From assembly GCF_041242975.1 (NCBI RefSeq), contig NZ_CP162488.1, positions 4,020,001-4,084,000 of the forward strand: DNA of 64,000 nt. Direction: 5' to 3'. The DNA is from Xanthomonas sp. DAR 35659. GTDB lineage: Bacteria; Pseudomonadota; Gammaproteobacteria; Xanthomonadales; Xanthomonadaceae. Below the pieces are notes generated by a model. It saw only the letters and a list, made by a program, of their open reading frames with translations, had not been told where the DNA came from and ran no database searches. Position 1 is the first letter of the stretch; every line of letters begins with the position of its first letter. Below, piece after piece: positions 1-9,806 of the stretch. Made by a program: the position numbers and the translations under genes.

Positions 1-2203
1 TGGTACTGCCCGGGGCGCGCGCCAGGGTGGCGCGGTCGGTGAGCCCTTCGATGCGCAGCACGTCGCTGCGGCCGCGGCCGTCGTCGCGGCAGTCGGGGGA
101 CAGCGGCGGCAATTGCGCCGCCTGGCGTTCGCTGGCGTGCAGCCATGGGGTCAGCAGCGCCGGCCAGCGCGCGATCTCGCGCGGCACCGCCTGGTGCGGC
201 CGCGTGCAGTCCGGCGACAGGCGCAGGCCGCTGCGCGCATCCACCTGCAGCGTGTCGCGGCCGGCGCTCCACAGCCGCGCGTCGCGTTCGGCGAAGGTCG
301 GCGGCACCGCGCCGTCCAGCGCGTAGGCCGAAAAGCGCCGCTGGCACAGGGCCGGCGGGGTCTGCGCGGCGGCGATGCCCAGCGGCCAGCACACGTCCAC
401 TTGCTGCACATTGCCCGGCATCGGCCGCGGCGCGTTGTCGCCGCGCGCGCGCGGCAGGCTGTCGATGGTCTCGAACATCAGCGGCAACGCGGTCACCGCG
501 CCGTACTGGCCGGGCAGCGGGGTACCGTCCGGACGCCCGACCCAGACCCCAACGGTGTAGCGGCGCGTGCTGCCGATCGCCCAGGCGTCGCGGTAGCCGT
601 AGCTGGTGCCGGTCTTCCAGGCGACGCGCGGGCGCGTGCCGACATCGAAGGTGCCCACGCCGTAGCCAGGACGCGGATTGGCCTCCAGCATCTCGCGCAC
701 GATCCACGCCGCGCCGGGCGACATCAGGCGCCGCTCGATGACCTTGTCGGTCGGCGTGTAGCGCACGTGGCCGGCGATGCCGTCGCGGTTGAGCGCGGCG
801 AAGGCGCCGACCAGTTCCTCCAGTTGCGCGCCGGTGCCGCCGAGGATCAGCGCCAGGTTCGGGGTGCTGCCGCGCGGGAACTTCAGGCCGATGCCGGCGT
901 TGTTCAGGCGCGCGGCGAAGCGCGCCGGCCCGACCCGGTCGAGCAGGTCCACCGCCGGCACGTTCAGCGACAGGCGCAGGGCGCTGGCGGCGCCGACCGG
1001 GCCGTTGAACGCCTCGTCGAAATTGCCGGGCCGGTAGTCGCCGAAGCTCTGCGGCGCGTCCACCAGCAGACTTTCCGAGTGGATCAGGCCATCGTCCAGG
1101 GCCATGCCGTACAGGAACGGCTTGAGCGTGGAGCCGGGCGAGCGCCAGGCCTGCACCATGTCCACGTCGCCGAGCCGCTTGCGGTCGCCGAACGTCACCG
1201 AGCCGACATAGGCGCGCGCCTGCAGGTCGCGGTTGTCGACCACCAGCAAGGCCGCGGAAGTACGCTCGGGCAGTTGCGAGAAGTAGGCGCTGACCCGGTC
1301 CTCCAACGTGCGCTGCAGGTCGGCGTCGATGGTGGAGACGATGTGCGCGGCGCGCGGGGTCTGCCGGCGCAGGCGCTCGGCCAGCAACGCGGCGTGCAGC
1401 GGCGCCTGCAGCGAGCGCGCCACCACCGGTTCGATGCGCGCGTCGTCGACCTGCTCGCGCGGCCACACCTGCAGGTCGACCATGCGCTCGAGCACCTTGT
1501 CGCGCGCGGCGCGCGCGGCCTCCGGGTGCCGGTCCGGGCGCAGCCGGCTCGGCGCCTGCGGCAGTACCGCCAGCAGCGCCGCCTCGGCCTGCGACAGGCG
1601 CGCCGCCGGCTTGCCCAGATAGGCCCAACTGGCGGCCTCCACGCCCTCGATGGTGCCGCCGTAGGGCGCGCGCTCCAGGTACAGCTGCAGGATCTGGCGC
1701 TTGCTCAGATGCACTTCCAGCTGCACCGCGCGCAGCACCTGCTGCGCCTTGCCCCATGGCGTGCGTGTGCTGACGTCGGCCGGCATCAGGATCCGCGCCA
1801 CCTGCATGGTCAGGGTGGAGCCGCCGGAGACGATGTGGCGCGAGAACACCCACTGCTTGGCCGCGCGCAGCAGCGCCCAGGGATTGACCCCGGGGTGGTG
1901 CCAGAACCAGCGGTCCTCGTAATTCAGCAAGGCCTGCAGGTACAGCGGCGAGACGCTCTGCGCGGTGGCCGGATAGCGCCACACGCCGTTGCCGTCGGCG
2001 AACGCGCGCAGCGGGGTGCCATCGGCGGCCACCACCAGGGTCGAGGTGTCGCGCGACTTCGGCAGCGGCAGCGGGAACGCCAGGTCCAGCAGCAACAGCG
2101 TGCTCAGCAGCGCCACCGTGCCCCAGCGCAGCCAGGGCAGCAGGCGCGTCCAGCGCCGGGTGCGCCGCGCGGGATGCGTGGCGGCGGTGTCGTCCTGCAG
2201 CAT
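1..2203 (-). CDS. pbpC: Penicillin-binding protein 1C, 3'-truncated by window edge
   Basis: Bifunctional class A penicillin-binding protein that polymerises and cross-links peptidoglycan at the outer face of the inner membrane. The frame is open from the ATG at 2203 to base 1 (about 734 codons; PBP1C is usually about 770), so only the extreme C-terminus is missing. A single membrane segment lies at about residues 23-41. The glycosyltransferase signature EDRWFWHHPGVN follows, and the transpeptidase motifs are all visible: SPGSTLKPF (SxxK), SLN (SxN) and KTGTS (KTG). A purine-rich AGGGAG site precedes the ATG. In many proteobacteria pbpC sits next to an alpha-2-macroglobulin gene; here that gene is on the same strand but 11 kb upstream. 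Confidence 0.95.
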   Translation of the reverse strand, partial: MLQDDTAATHPARRTRRWTRLLPWLRWGTVALLSTLLLLDLAFPLPLPKSRDTSTLVVAADGTPLRAFADGNGVWRYPATAQSVSPLYLQALLNYEDRWFWHHPGVNPWALLRAAKQWVFSRHIVSGGSTLTMQVARILMPADVSTRTPWGKAQQVLRAVQLEVHLSKRQILQLYLERAPYGGTIEGVEAASWAYLGKPAARLSQAEAALLAVLPQAPSRLRPDRHPEAARAARDKVLERMVDLQVWPREQVDDARIEPVVARSLQAPLHAALLAERLRRQTPRAAHIVSTIDADLQRTLEDRVSAYFSQLPERTSAALLVVDNRDLQARAYVGSVTFGDRKRLGDVDMVQAWRSPGSTLKPFLYGMALDDGLIHSESLLVDAPQSFGDYRPGNFDEAFNGPVGAASALRLSLNVPAVDLLDRVGPARFAARLNNAGIGLKFPRGSTPNLALILGGTGAQLEELVGAFAALNRDGIAGHVRYTPTDKVIERRLMSPGAAWIVREMLEANPRPGYGVGTFDVGTRPRVAWKTGTSYGYRDAWAIGSTRRYTVGVWVGRPDGTPLPGQYGAVTALPLMFETIDSLPRARGDNAPRPMPGNVQQVDVCWPLGIAAAQTPPALCQRRFSAYALDGAVPPTFAERDARLWSAGRDTLQVDARSGLRLSPDCTRPHQAVPREIARWPALLTPWLHASERQAAQLPPLSPDCRDDGRGRSDVLRIEGLTDRATLARAPGST

Positions 2204-2441
2204 GCGGGCTCCCTGTGGAAGCGGCTATTTTGCCCGTTGCGGCGGCGTCATGGGCGATGCGCGCGCGGGGCGCCACGCCGGCGCAGCGGGGGCGGCGGCA
2301 GGACGGCCTTTGCCATGGCGACCCGCGCTGCCCGCGCGGCGCGCTGGCCCGCCGGCATCGGGACAGCGCAGAAGGTCTCCTGTTGCGAACGGCCTGCGAC
2401 GCTCGGCACTGCCTGCGCATGCTCTTGCCGAGCGTGCCCGG

Positions 2442-3770
2442 CTACTGGGCGTCGCCTTCGCCGTCGGCCAGCGGCAGGCGCAAGGTGGCGACGCTGCCGG
2501 GCGCGTCGGTACGCGGCTGCAGGTCCAGGCCGCCGCCCTGCGCGTCCAGGATCTGCCGCGACAACACCAGGCCGATCCCCGAGCCGCCCGGCTTGGTGGT
2601 GAAGAACGGCACGAACAGGTTGTCGCTGGGGGGCAGGCCGGCGCCGCCATCGATCACCTCGATGCGCGCCATCGCGCCGTCGCGGCGTGCGCGCAAGGCG
2701 ACCGGCGCGTCGCCGCCGGATTCCAGGGCGTTGCGCAGCAGGTTGATCAGCACCTGTTCGAGTTGGTCGGCATCGGCGCGCAGCCGCAGCGCCGGCGCCA
2801 GGTCCAGTTGCACCCGCGCATCGCCGAGCAGCCGCCGCACGCGCGCGCACAGCGGCGCCAAGTCGAGCGGCGCCGGCACCGGCGCCGGCAGCCGCGCCAG
2901 GCGCGCGTAGCCGCCGAGGAAGCGCTGCAGGGCCGCGCTGCGCTGCTCGATCAGGCCCAGCCCGTTGCGCAGATCGGCATGCAGTTCCGGGTCCAGGGTG
3001 GCCGGCGCGGCCGGCAGCAGGCGCCCGAGGGTCTCGGCGATCGAGGCGATCGGGGTCAGCGAGTTGTTGATCTCGTGGCTGAGCACGCGCAGCAGGCGCC
3101 GGAACGCCTGCGCCTCTTCCTCGCGCAGCGCGCGCTCCATCGGCTGCACCAGCAGCAGGCGCCCGGCCTGGCTGCGGCTGCGCAGCGACGCATGGCCGAT
3201 CTGCCAGCGTCCCTGCTGGCCGGCGAAGGCATGGGCATGGATGCTGCCCGAGGCGAGCGCGAACAGACCGGCCAGGCCCAGGGCCTGCGCGGTTTGTCCG
3301 ATCAGCTGTTCGGCCGGGGCGCCGAGCAGGCGTTCGCCGGCCGGGTTGAGCAGACGCAGGCGCTGGTCCTGTTCGAAGGCGAACACCGCCCCATCCAGCG
3401 CCGCCAAAGTCTTGCTCAGCAGTTGCAGGCTCTCGTGCGAATCGCGCTGTTCGTCCTGCAGCCGCTGCGCCAGCGCGTTGAAGCGCTGCAGCAGGCCATC
3501 GTCGTCGCGCTCGCGCGCCGTGCGCGCCACGCGCACGCTGTAGTCGCCCTCGCGCAAGGCATCCAGCAGGCCGCCCAGCGTGCGCAGCCGCTGGCCGCTG
3601 CCGCGCTGCTGCCATCGCCACAGCACCGCGGTCAGCAACAGCACGCAGCCCAGCAGCAGCGCCGCCTCCGGCGGCCGCGGCGCGCCCACCGCGAGCACCA
3701 GCAGCAACGCCGCCATGGCCGGCGCCGCCAGCCACAGCGGCCGCCAGCGCACGCGCTCAGCCGCCGTCAT
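2442..3770 (-). CDS. NtrY-like sensor histidine kinase
   Basis: Membrane sensor kinase of 442 residues, predicted partner of the regulator whose gene overlaps its start by 14 bp. Two hydrophobic segments (about 12-30 and 36-52) have almost no periplasmic loop between them. A HAMP-like stretch (about 55-110) and a PAS-like region (about 118-205) follow. The HisKA H-box is SHEINNSLTP with phosphoacceptor His232, and the ATPase domain carries the N-box NLLRNALES (Asn346), DGGAGLP and GGSGIGL. The short periplasmic loop suggests that the signal comes from within the membrane or the cytoplasm. It is the last gene of the sigma-54-type exporter unit. The signal is unknown. Confidence 0.93.
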   Translation of the reverse strand: MTAAERVRWRPLWLAAPAMAALLLVLAVGAPRPPEAALLLGCVLLLTAVLWRWQQRGSGQRLRTLGGLLDALREGDYSVRVARTARERDDDGLLQRFNALAQRLQDEQRDSHESLQLLSKTLAALDGAVFAFEQDQRLRLLNPAGERLLGAPAEQLIGQTAQALGLAGLFALASGSIHAHAFAGQQGRWQIGHASLRSRSQAGRLLLVQPMERALREEEAQAFRRLLRVLSHEINNSLTPIASIAETLGRLLPAAPATLDPELHADLRNGLGLIEQRSAALQRFLGGYARLARLPAPVPAPLDLAPLCARVRRLLGDARVQLDLAPALRLRADADQLEQVLINLLRNALESGGDAPVALRARRDGAMARIEVIDGGAGLPPSDNLFVPFFTTKPGGSGIGLVLSRQILDAQGGGLDLQPRTDAPGSVATLRLPLADGEGDAQ

Positions 3771-5154
3771 CGCTGCGCAGGCCGTGCTTGCCCAGGCGCC
3801 GGTACAGGCTCTGCCGGGTGATGCCGAGCTGGTCGGCGGTGCGCTGCAAGTTCCCCTGCTGCTGCGCCAGGGCCTGCCGCAGCAGCAGCGCTTCGGCCTC
3901 TTCCAGGGTCAGTTGCGCCGACAGCACCGGGACGGCGGCGCCCTGCGCGGGCTGCAGGCGCAGCGCGTCGCTGCCCAGCGTCGCGCCATCGGCGAGCAAC
4001 GCCGCGCGCTCCATCGCGTGCGCCAGTTCGCGCACGTTGCCGGGCCAGGCGTAGCCCAGCAGGGCGCGCTCGGCCTCGCGCGCCAGTGCCGGCAGCGGCC
4101 GCCGGTAGCGGGCGCAGGCGGCGGCCAGGTAATGCCGCGCCAGCGGCAGGATGTCGGCATCGCGCTCGCGCAGCGGCGGCACCCGCACCTGGAAGGTGTT
4201 GAGCCGGTACAGCAGGTCCTGGCGGAACTGGCCGGCGGCCACTTCCGCGTCCAGATCGGCGTTGGTGGCCGCGACGATGCGCACGTCCACCCGCTGCGTG
4301 CGCGAGGAGCCCAGCCGCTCGAACTCGCCGTCCTCGATCGCGCGCAGCAGCTTGGGCTGCTGCTGCAGCGGCAGGTTGCCGATCTCGTCCAGGAACAGGG
4401 TGCCGCCATCGGCCAGTTCGAAACGCCCGGCGCGATCCTGGCGCGCGTCGGTGTAAGCACCGCGCACGTGGCCGAACAGCTCGGCCTCGAACAGCGTGGG
4501 CGCCAGCCCGCCGATGTTGACCTTGACGAACGGCTGCGCGCGGCGCGCCGACCATTGGTGCAACAACTGCGCGAGCAGGCTCTTGCCGGTGCCGTTCTCG
4601 CCCAGCAGCAGCACGTTGGCGTCGCTGCCGGCGATGCGCATCAGGTCCTCGACCAGACGCTGCATCGGCGCGGACTCGGCGACGAACCCGGCGGCGGTGT
4701 CCTGCAACAACAGCGCCTGCGCTTCGCCCAGCCGTTGCGCATCGCGGCGGCTGCGGGTCAGTGCGATGCGGCTCTCCAGGACACCGAGCACGCGCGCGTT
4801 CTGCCATGGCTTCTCGATGAAATCCACCGCGCCGTCGCGCATCGCCGCCACCGCCAGTTCGATGCTGGCCCAGGCGGTCATCGCGATCACCGGCAGCCCC
4901 GGCCACTGCGCGGCGATCTGCGCGATCAGCGCCAGGCCTTCCGCGCCGGAGGTGGTGTCGCGGGCGTAGTTCATGTCCACCAGCACCGCGGCGAACTCGT
5001 CGCCGCGCAGGCAGCCCAGCGCCAGTTCCGGCGACTCGGCGCCGACCATGCCGTAGCCGGCGCTCTTGAGCAGCATGCGCAAGGCCTCGCGCACGTCGGC
5101 CTGGTCGTCGACGACGAGGATGCGGGGCGGCGATGGCGTGCGGGTCTCGGTCAT
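3757..5154 (-). CDS. NtrC-family sigma-54-dependent response regulator
   Basis: Response regulator of 465 residues that should activate sigma-54 RNA polymerase once phosphorylated by the adjacent kinase. The receiver domain (about 10-125) has acidic Asp16/17, phosphoacceptor Asp60 and Lys115. The AAA+ domain has Walker A GENGTGKS (185-192), Walker B LFLDEIGN (253-260) and the sigma-54 contact loop GAYTDA (232-237), a variant of GAFTGA. A Fis-type helix-turn-helix ends the protein ([20 protein letters not shown]). I chose the ATG at 5154 because it starts right before the receiver fold; the frame stays open 66 bases further upstream without family similarity. It lies 82 bp after the permease gene. 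A sigma-54 promoter and paired dyads upstream of the exporter operon make that operon its likely target. Confidence 0.93.
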   Translation of the reverse strand: MTETRTPSPPRILVVDDQADVREALRMLLKSAGYGMVGAESPELALGCLRGDEFAAVLVDMNYARDTTSGAEGLALIAQIAAQWPGLPVIAMTAWASIELAVAAMRDGAVDFIEKPWQNARVLGVLESRIALTRSRRDAQRLGEAQALLLQDTAAGFVAESAPMQRLVEDLMRIAGSDANVLLLGENGTGKSLLAQLLHQWSARRAQPFVKVNIGGLAPTLFEAELFGHVRGAYTDARQDRAGRFELADGGTLFLDEIGNLPLQQQPKLLRAIEDGEFERLGSSRTQRVDVRIVAATNADLDAEVAAGQFRQDLLYRLNTFQVRVPPLRERDADILPLARHYLAAACARYRRPLPALAREAERALLGYAWPGNVRELAHAMERAALLADGATLGSDALRLQPAQGAAVPVLSAQLTLEEAEALLLRQALAQQQGNLQRTADQLGITRQSLYRRLGKHGLRSDDGG

Positions 5155-5236
5155 GCCGCCGAGTCTAGCGACTGCGCGTGGCAGGCAGGCGCCGCGGCCA
5201 CGGCCGCAGCGCCCACGCATCGGTGCGCGGCGTGGA

Positions 5237-7678
5237 TCATTCCGCGCGCAACGCCTGCATCGGCGGCACCCGCGCCGCGCGCCGCGCCGGCGCCAGCGCG
5301 GCGAGCAGCCCGGCCGCGGTCAGCACCAGCAGCACCGCGCCGATCGCCAGCGGGTCGGCCACGCGCACCTCGAACAGGAACCGCTGCAGCAGCCGCGACA
5401 GCGCCATCGCCACGCTCAGGCCTAGCAGCAGGCCTACGCCGATCTGCACGCCGGCCTCGCGCAGCACCTGCCGCCGCAGCCGTGCCGGCGGCGCGCCGAG
5501 CGCGGCGCGCACGCCGAATTCGTGCTGGCGTGCCGCGACCGCCACCGCCATCACCGCGTACAAGCCGACCGCGGCCAGCAGCAGCGCCAGCGCAGCGAAC
5601 AGCCCGACCAGCAGCAGGTTGAGCTTCTGCTCGCCGGTGGTGGTGGCGACCAGCGCCTGCATCGGCTGCAGGTCGGCGATCGGCTGCTGCGGCGCCACTT
5701 CGTCGATCGCCGCGCGCAGCGCGCGCTCGTCGGCGCCCAGCGCGCCGGTACGCAGTTGCACCGCATAGGTCAGCGCGCCGAAACCGCGGATGATCTGCCA
5801 CATCGGCTCGCTCATCTGCGCCAGCGGCTGGTACACGGTCGGCTCCGGCGGCTCGGCCGGACTGGTGTGGCGCACGTCGCCGACCACGCCGACCACGCGC
5901 ATCGACAGGCGATGGTCGCCGCCGTCGTCGGGGACGGTGACGATCCTGCCCAGCGCCTGCCCGTGCAGATACCGCGCCGCGAACGTGGCGTTGACCAGGC
6001 AGACGCGCTCGGCACCGGCCACGTCGCCGTCGGCGATGCCGCGCCCGGCCAGCAACGGGATGCGGAACACGTCCAGGAACTGCGGCGTGACCAGGCGGTA
6101 CTGGCTATCGATGGTGGGCGCGCCGTCCACTTCCACGCTCCAGCTCAGCCGCGTCGCCGTCGGCGGATTGCTGGACACCCCGACCCGCGCGATGCCCGGC
6201 ACCTGCTGCAGCCGGGCGACGATGCGCCGGGCCTGCTCCACCGCATCGCCCACCGTGGCATAGCGTTCCTTCACCGGCGACAGGGTGAACACCACCGCCG
6301 ACCGGCTCTCGAAGCCCATCGGCACTTCCGCCAGCTTCTGCAACGTGCGCGTGAACAACGCCGCGCCGATCAGCAGCACCACCGCGACCGCCACCTGCGC
6401 GATCACCAAGGCGCGGCCGAGGCGGCCGGCCTGCAGGCTCCAACCGCCACGGCCGCCGCCGCCCAGTTCCGTCACCAGGTTGCGGCGACGGCCGCGCACG
6501 ATCCCCAGCATCGCCGCCAACAGCGCGGTGGCGCCGCCAGCCAGCAACGCGAATAGCACGCTGGCGCCGGTCAGGTGCGCGGCCTCGCCGCGCATCCACA
6601 CCAGCGGCACCCAACTGCCGAGCAAACGCAGCCCGAGCCATGCCAGCGCCAGCCCCGCGAGGCTGCCGAGCACGCCGATCAGCAGGCCTTCGGCCAGCGC
6701 CGGCAGGCTCAGCCGCAGCCACGGCGCGCCCAGCGCGGCGCGCACCGCGCTGTCGTGGCTGCGGCCCAGTGCGCGCAGCAGCATCAGGCTGGTCAGGTTG
6801 ATCGCGGCGATCAGCAGCACGCAGGCGGCCGCGGCGAAGAACAGCCACAGCGTGTTGCCGCTGTAGGAGCGGTACAGGCTGTCCTGCAACGGCAGGGCAT
6901 TGGGCGGCCGTCGTTGCAGCGACGCCCACCACGACGCGTCCATGTACGGGCTGTTGCGCAAGAGCGTCTTGAGCACCGCCGCGGTCTGCGCGGAGGCCGC
7001 GGCCACACTGATGCCCGGGCGCAAGCGCGCCACGATGATCTCGTTGGTGGACAGGTTGGTCGCGGCCAGGTCCGGCTGCATGTTGCGCATCAGGTCGAAC
7101 GGTTCGGCCCAGGTAAACGCCGCCGGCAGCACGCCGACGATCTGCACCGGCGTGCCCTCCACCTGCAGCGTGCGCCCCACCGCCGCCGGATCGCCGCCGA
7201 AATAGCGCTGCCAGAAGCGATGGGTGAGGATCACCGCCTGCGGTCCGCCAGGCCGGCTTTCCTCGTCGCTGAAGTTGCGCCCGGCCGCCATCGGCAGGCC
7301 GAACGTGCGCAGGAAGCCGGCGTCGGCATTGATCGAAGCGACCACCTCGCTGGTGCCGCCGCGGGCGATGTTGGTGGGCACCGGAAACCCGCGCGCGATG
7401 CCGATCGACTGCAGGCTCGGCATGCGCCGCAACACCGGGTAATAGCCGGGCGCGGCGACGTTGCGGCCGTTCTCGATGGACAGGCCGAGCGTGACCAGTT
7501 GCTGCGGCTGCGGGAACGGCAACGGCTTGAGCAGGGCCTGGTCGAGCAGCGCGAACACCGCCGTGGTGGTGGCCACGCCCAGCGCCAGGGTCAGCACCGC
7601 CAGCAGCAGATAGCCCGGCTTGCGCGCCAGCGTGCGCCAGGACTGCCGGGCTTCGGCCCAGTACACGGCGGCGCTCAT
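5237..7678 (-). CDS. MacB/FtsX-type ABC transporter permease
   Basis: Permease of 813 residues with the duplicated MacB_PCD-FtsX layout. A first membrane helix at about residues 23-43 is followed by a periplasmic core domain, three helices, a membrane break, a second periplasmic core and three C-terminal helices. Such proteins do not form a classical channel; they couple cytoplasmic ATP hydrolysis to periplasmic substrate movement with a membrane-fusion protein. The ATG at 7678 overlaps the end of the ATPase gene by 4 bp, so the two are translationally coupled. The family includes macrolide, lipoprotein and antimicrobial-peptide exporters, and the substrate cannot be told from sequence. Confidence 0.92.
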   Translation of the reverse strand: MSAAVYWAEARQSWRTLARKPGYLLLAVLTLALGVATTTAVFALLDQALLKPLPFPQPQQLVTLGLSIENGRNVAAPGYYPVLRRMPSLQSIGIARGFPVPTNIARGGTSEVVASINADAGFLRTFGLPMAAGRNFSDEESRPGGPQAVILTHRFWQRYFGGDPAAVGRTLQVEGTPVQIVGVLPAAFTWAEPFDLMRNMQPDLAATNLSTNEIIVARLRPGISVAAASAQTAAVLKTLLRNSPYMDASWWASLQRRPPNALPLQDSLYRSYSGNTLWLFFAAAACVLLIAAINLTSLMLLRALGRSHDSAVRAALGAPWLRLSLPALAEGLLIGVLGSLAGLALAWLGLRLLGSWVPLVWMRGEAAHLTGASVLFALLAGGATALLAAMLGIVRGRRRNLVTELGGGGRGGWSLQAGRLGRALVIAQVAVAVVLLIGAALFTRTLQKLAEVPMGFESRSAVVFTLSPVKERYATVGDAVEQARRIVARLQQVPGIARVGVSSNPPTATRLSWSVEVDGAPTIDSQYRLVTPQFLDVFRIPLLAGRGIADGDVAGAERVCLVNATFAARYLHGQALGRIVTVPDDGGDHRLSMRVVGVVGDVRHTSPAEPPEPTVYQPLAQMSEPMWQIIRGFGALTYAVQLRTGALGADERALRAAIDEVAPQQPIADLQPMQALVATTTGEQKLNLLLVGLFAALALLLAAVGLYAVMAVAVAARQHEFGVRAALGAPPARLRRQVLREAGVQIGVGLLLGLSVAMALSRLLQRFLFEVRVADPLAIGAVLLVLTAAGLLAALAPARRAARVPPMQALRAE

Positions 7679-8448
7679 CGCGCCTCCGCGGCGCGCGCCG
7701 GCAGCACCAGGTCCTGCTCGTGGCGCAGCCGCTCGAAGGTGTCCTCGTCGACGATGCGGCCGTCGAGCATGTGCACGATGCGCTGCGCGCGGCGCGCGAA
7801 CGCCGCATCGTGGGTGACCATGCACAGCGTGGTGCCGTTGCCGTGCAGTTGTTCCAGCAATTGCATCACCGCCTCGCCGTTGCGGCTGTCGAGGTTGCCG
7901 GTGGGTTCGTCGGCGAGCAGGATCGCCGGATCGCCGGCCAGCGCGCGCGCCACCGCCACGCGCTGTTGCTGGCCGCCGGACAACTGTCCCGGATAATGCT
8001 TGTGGCGATGCTGCATGCCGACCAGCTCCAGCACCTCGCGCACGCGCTGGCGGATCCGGCCGCGCTCGGCGCCGTCGCGGTAGGTCAGCGGCAGCGCCAC
8101 GTTCTCCTCCACGGTCAGGTCGGCGATCAGGTTGAAGGCCTGGAAGATGAAACCGATCTCGGCGTTGCGGATGCGCGCGCGGCCGACCGCGTCCAGCTCG
8201 GCCACGCTGCGGCCGTTGAGCCGGTAGGTGCCGCCGCTGGGCGCGTCGAGCAGGCCGAGGATCGACAACAGGGTCGATTTGCCGCAGCCGGACGGCCCGG
8301 TGATGGCGACGAAGTCGCCGCGCGCCACCTCCAGCGCGATTTCGGCCAGTGCGTGGGTCTCCACTTCGTCGGTATGGAACACCTTGCCCAACCCGTGCAG
8401 GTGGATCAGCGGCTCGGCGGAAGGGGCGGATGCGGCAACGGCGGTCAT
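7675..8448 (-). CDS. ABC transporter ATP-binding protein (MacB/LolD type)
   Basis: Stand-alone nucleotide-binding subunit of 257 residues for the adjacent MacB-like permease. Walker A GPSGCGKST is at 51-59, the Q-loop IFQAFNL at about 101-107, the signature LSGGQQQR at 156-163 and Walker B ILLADEPTGNLDS at about 176-188. The NLDS ending is characteristic of the LolD/MacB group. The start at 8448 follows a purine-rich AGGAGAGACC stretch. The frame stays open further upstream, but that part is arginine- and serine-rich and antisense-like. The gene lies 19 bp after the membrane-fusion gene and overlaps the permease by 4 bp. Confidence 0.94.
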   Translation of the reverse strand: MTAVAASAPSAEPLIHLHGLGKVFHTDEVETHALAEIALEVARGDFVAITGPSGCGKSTLLSILGLLDAPSGGTYRLNGRSVAELDAVGRARIRNAEIGFIFQAFNLIADLTVEENVALPLTYRDGAERGRIRQRVREVLELVGMQHRHKHYPGQLSGGQQQRVAVARALAGDPAILLADEPTGNLDSRNGEAVMQLLEQLHGNGTTLCMVTHDAAFARRAQRIVHMLDGRIVDEDTFERLRHEQDLVLPARAAEAR

Positions 8449-8467
8449 GCGGTCTCTCCTGGTGGCG

Positions 8468-9715
8468 CTAGCGTAAGCGCAGGGTGTCGTAGGCGTTCCA
8501 TTGGCTGGTGTCCGACAGCACCACCTGCTCGCCGGCACGCAGGCCGGCGCGCACTTCGATGCGGTCGCTGGAGGCGGCGCCGAAGCGCACGCGGATGCGC
8601 TGCGCGCGGTCGCCACCGTCGCGCAGCACGAACAGGTCGCCGGGGCCGTTGGGCACCGCCAGCGCCGGGCGCGGGATGCTGATCACGTCGCGCAGGGTGC
8701 CGAGCACGATGCGTCCGTCCACCGACAGGTCCGGGCGCGCGCCGGCCGGCAGCGGCGGCGCCAGCCGCGCGTCCACCACCACGCTGCCACTGCGTACCGC
8801 CGGGTCGATCCGCGCCACCTGCCCGCGCACCACGCCGTTGTGGATGTCCACCGCCACCGGCAGGCCGTCGATCACGTCCTTGGCCAGCACCTCGGGCACC
8901 TGCAGCCGCGCCAGCAGGTCGTCCGGGCGCGCGACGCGGGCCAGCTTGGCGCCGGCCTCCACGCGCTGGCCGGGCTCCACGTCCACCTGCTGCAGGATGC
9001 CGGCGCTGCCGGCGCGCACCTGCATCGACGCGGCCTGTTGCGCGGCGATCGCCAGCGCGCTGGCGGCCTGCGCGCGCCGCGCCTGCGCGGCGCGCACCTG
9101 CGCGGCCATGTTCTGCCGGAACGCGGCCACGCGCTGGGTTTCGATGCCGGCGCGGCCGCGCTGCTGGGCTTCGACGATCTGGCTCTGGGTCAGATCGATC
9201 GCCGAGATCGCGCCGCCATCGTGGCCGCGCTTGTAGGCCTGCGCCTTGATCTGCGCCAGTTGCAGATCGGATTCGGCCTGCGCCTGCAGCGCGCGCTGGT
9301 CCAGCAATTGCGCAGCCAACGCCGCGCGCAGCGCGGCCAGGTCGGCGTCGGCGGCGGCGAGCGCGGCGCGGGCGCGGTCCAGGGCGGCGTCGAGTTCGGG
9401 ATTGGCCAGTTGCAGGATCGGCGTGTCGGCCTCCACCCGCGCACCGGCCTCGACCAGTTGCTGCTGCACGGTGGCGGCGGCGCCGGCAGTGATCCAGCGG
9501 ATCTGTCGCGGCACCAGCACGCCGTTGGCGCGGATCTCGCGGCGCATCTCGCCGCGCGTGGCCGCATCGATCCACAGCTCGCTGCGCGCCACGCGCGGCG
9601 CCGCCTTGCCCAGGCCGAACACGGCCAGCACGCCCAGCAGCGCCACGGCGCTGGCGACGGACGCGATGAGGAGACGGCGACGGCGAGAGCGGGCGGAAGG
9701 CTTGGCGATATCCAT
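8468..9715 (-). CDS. Membrane-fusion protein (HlyD/MacA-type efflux adaptor)
   Basis: Periplasmic adaptor of 415 residues that would link the inner-membrane ABC exporter to an outer-membrane channel. A basic N-terminus (SRRRRLL) precedes a membrane anchor at about residues 18-36. A lipoyl-like half-motif, a long alanine/glutamine-rich coiled-coil hairpin (about 95-210), the second lipoyl half (VDVEPGQRVEAGAKLA) and beta-barrel domains follow. The ATG at 9715 lies about 12 bp after the -12 element of a sigma-54 promoter match, so the transcript may be nearly leaderless. The upstream in-frame ATG at 9775 would lie inside or before the promoter and is unlikely. No outer-membrane TolC-like gene is nearby. 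Confidence 0.9.
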   Translation of the reverse strand: MDIAKPSARSRRRRLLIASVASAVALLGVLAVFGLGKAAPRVARSELWIDAATRGEMRREIRANGVLVPRQIRWITAGAAATVQQQLVEAGARVEADTPILQLANPELDAALDRARAALAAADADLAALRAALAAQLLDQRALQAQAESDLQLAQIKAQAYKRGHDGGAISAIDLTQSQIVEAQQRGRAGIETQRVAAFRQNMAAQVRAAQARRAQAASALAIAAQQAASMQVRAGSAGILQQVDVEPGQRVEAGAKLARVARPDDLLARLQVPEVLAKDVIDGLPVAVDIHNGVVRGQVARIDPAVRSGSVVVDARLAPPLPAGARPDLSVDGRIVLGTLRDVISIPRPALAVPNGPGDLFVLRDGGDRAQRIRVRFGAASSDRIEVRAGLRAGEQVVLSDTSQWNAYDTLRLR

Positions 9716-9726
9716 GCCATGACAGG

Positions 9727-9743
9727 AGCAGGCCGCGTGCCAA
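9727..9743 (-). promoter_or_regulatory. Sigma-54 (-24/-12) promoter of the exporter operon
   Basis: On the minus strand the sequence reads TTGGCACGCGGCCTGCT. It matches the sigma-54 consensus YTGGCACGRNNNTTGCW at all but two positions and keeps the invariant GG and GC exactly 10 bp apart. It lies just upstream of the membrane-fusion start at 9715, in the only long gap of the operon. The operon itself encodes an NtrC-family activator, which fits sigma-54 control. Confidence 0.75.
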
Positions 9744-9806
9744 CCGAAGCGGCGTTGAAATACCAATGAATTCAATGCATTTCGGATTTCCGCGCAAAGC
9801 CGCTCT

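Noticed and set aside
2401..2433. Inverted repeat GCTCGGCA / TGCCGAGC just downstream of the histidine kinase gene
   Set aside because: A 17-nt loop and no T-run make it a weak terminator candidate; such repeats arise by chance at this GC.
113..2602. A plus-strand frame opposite pbpC
   Set aside because: The minus strand encodes all PBP1C motifs over the same region; the plus frame is repetitive Arg/Ala/Gln.
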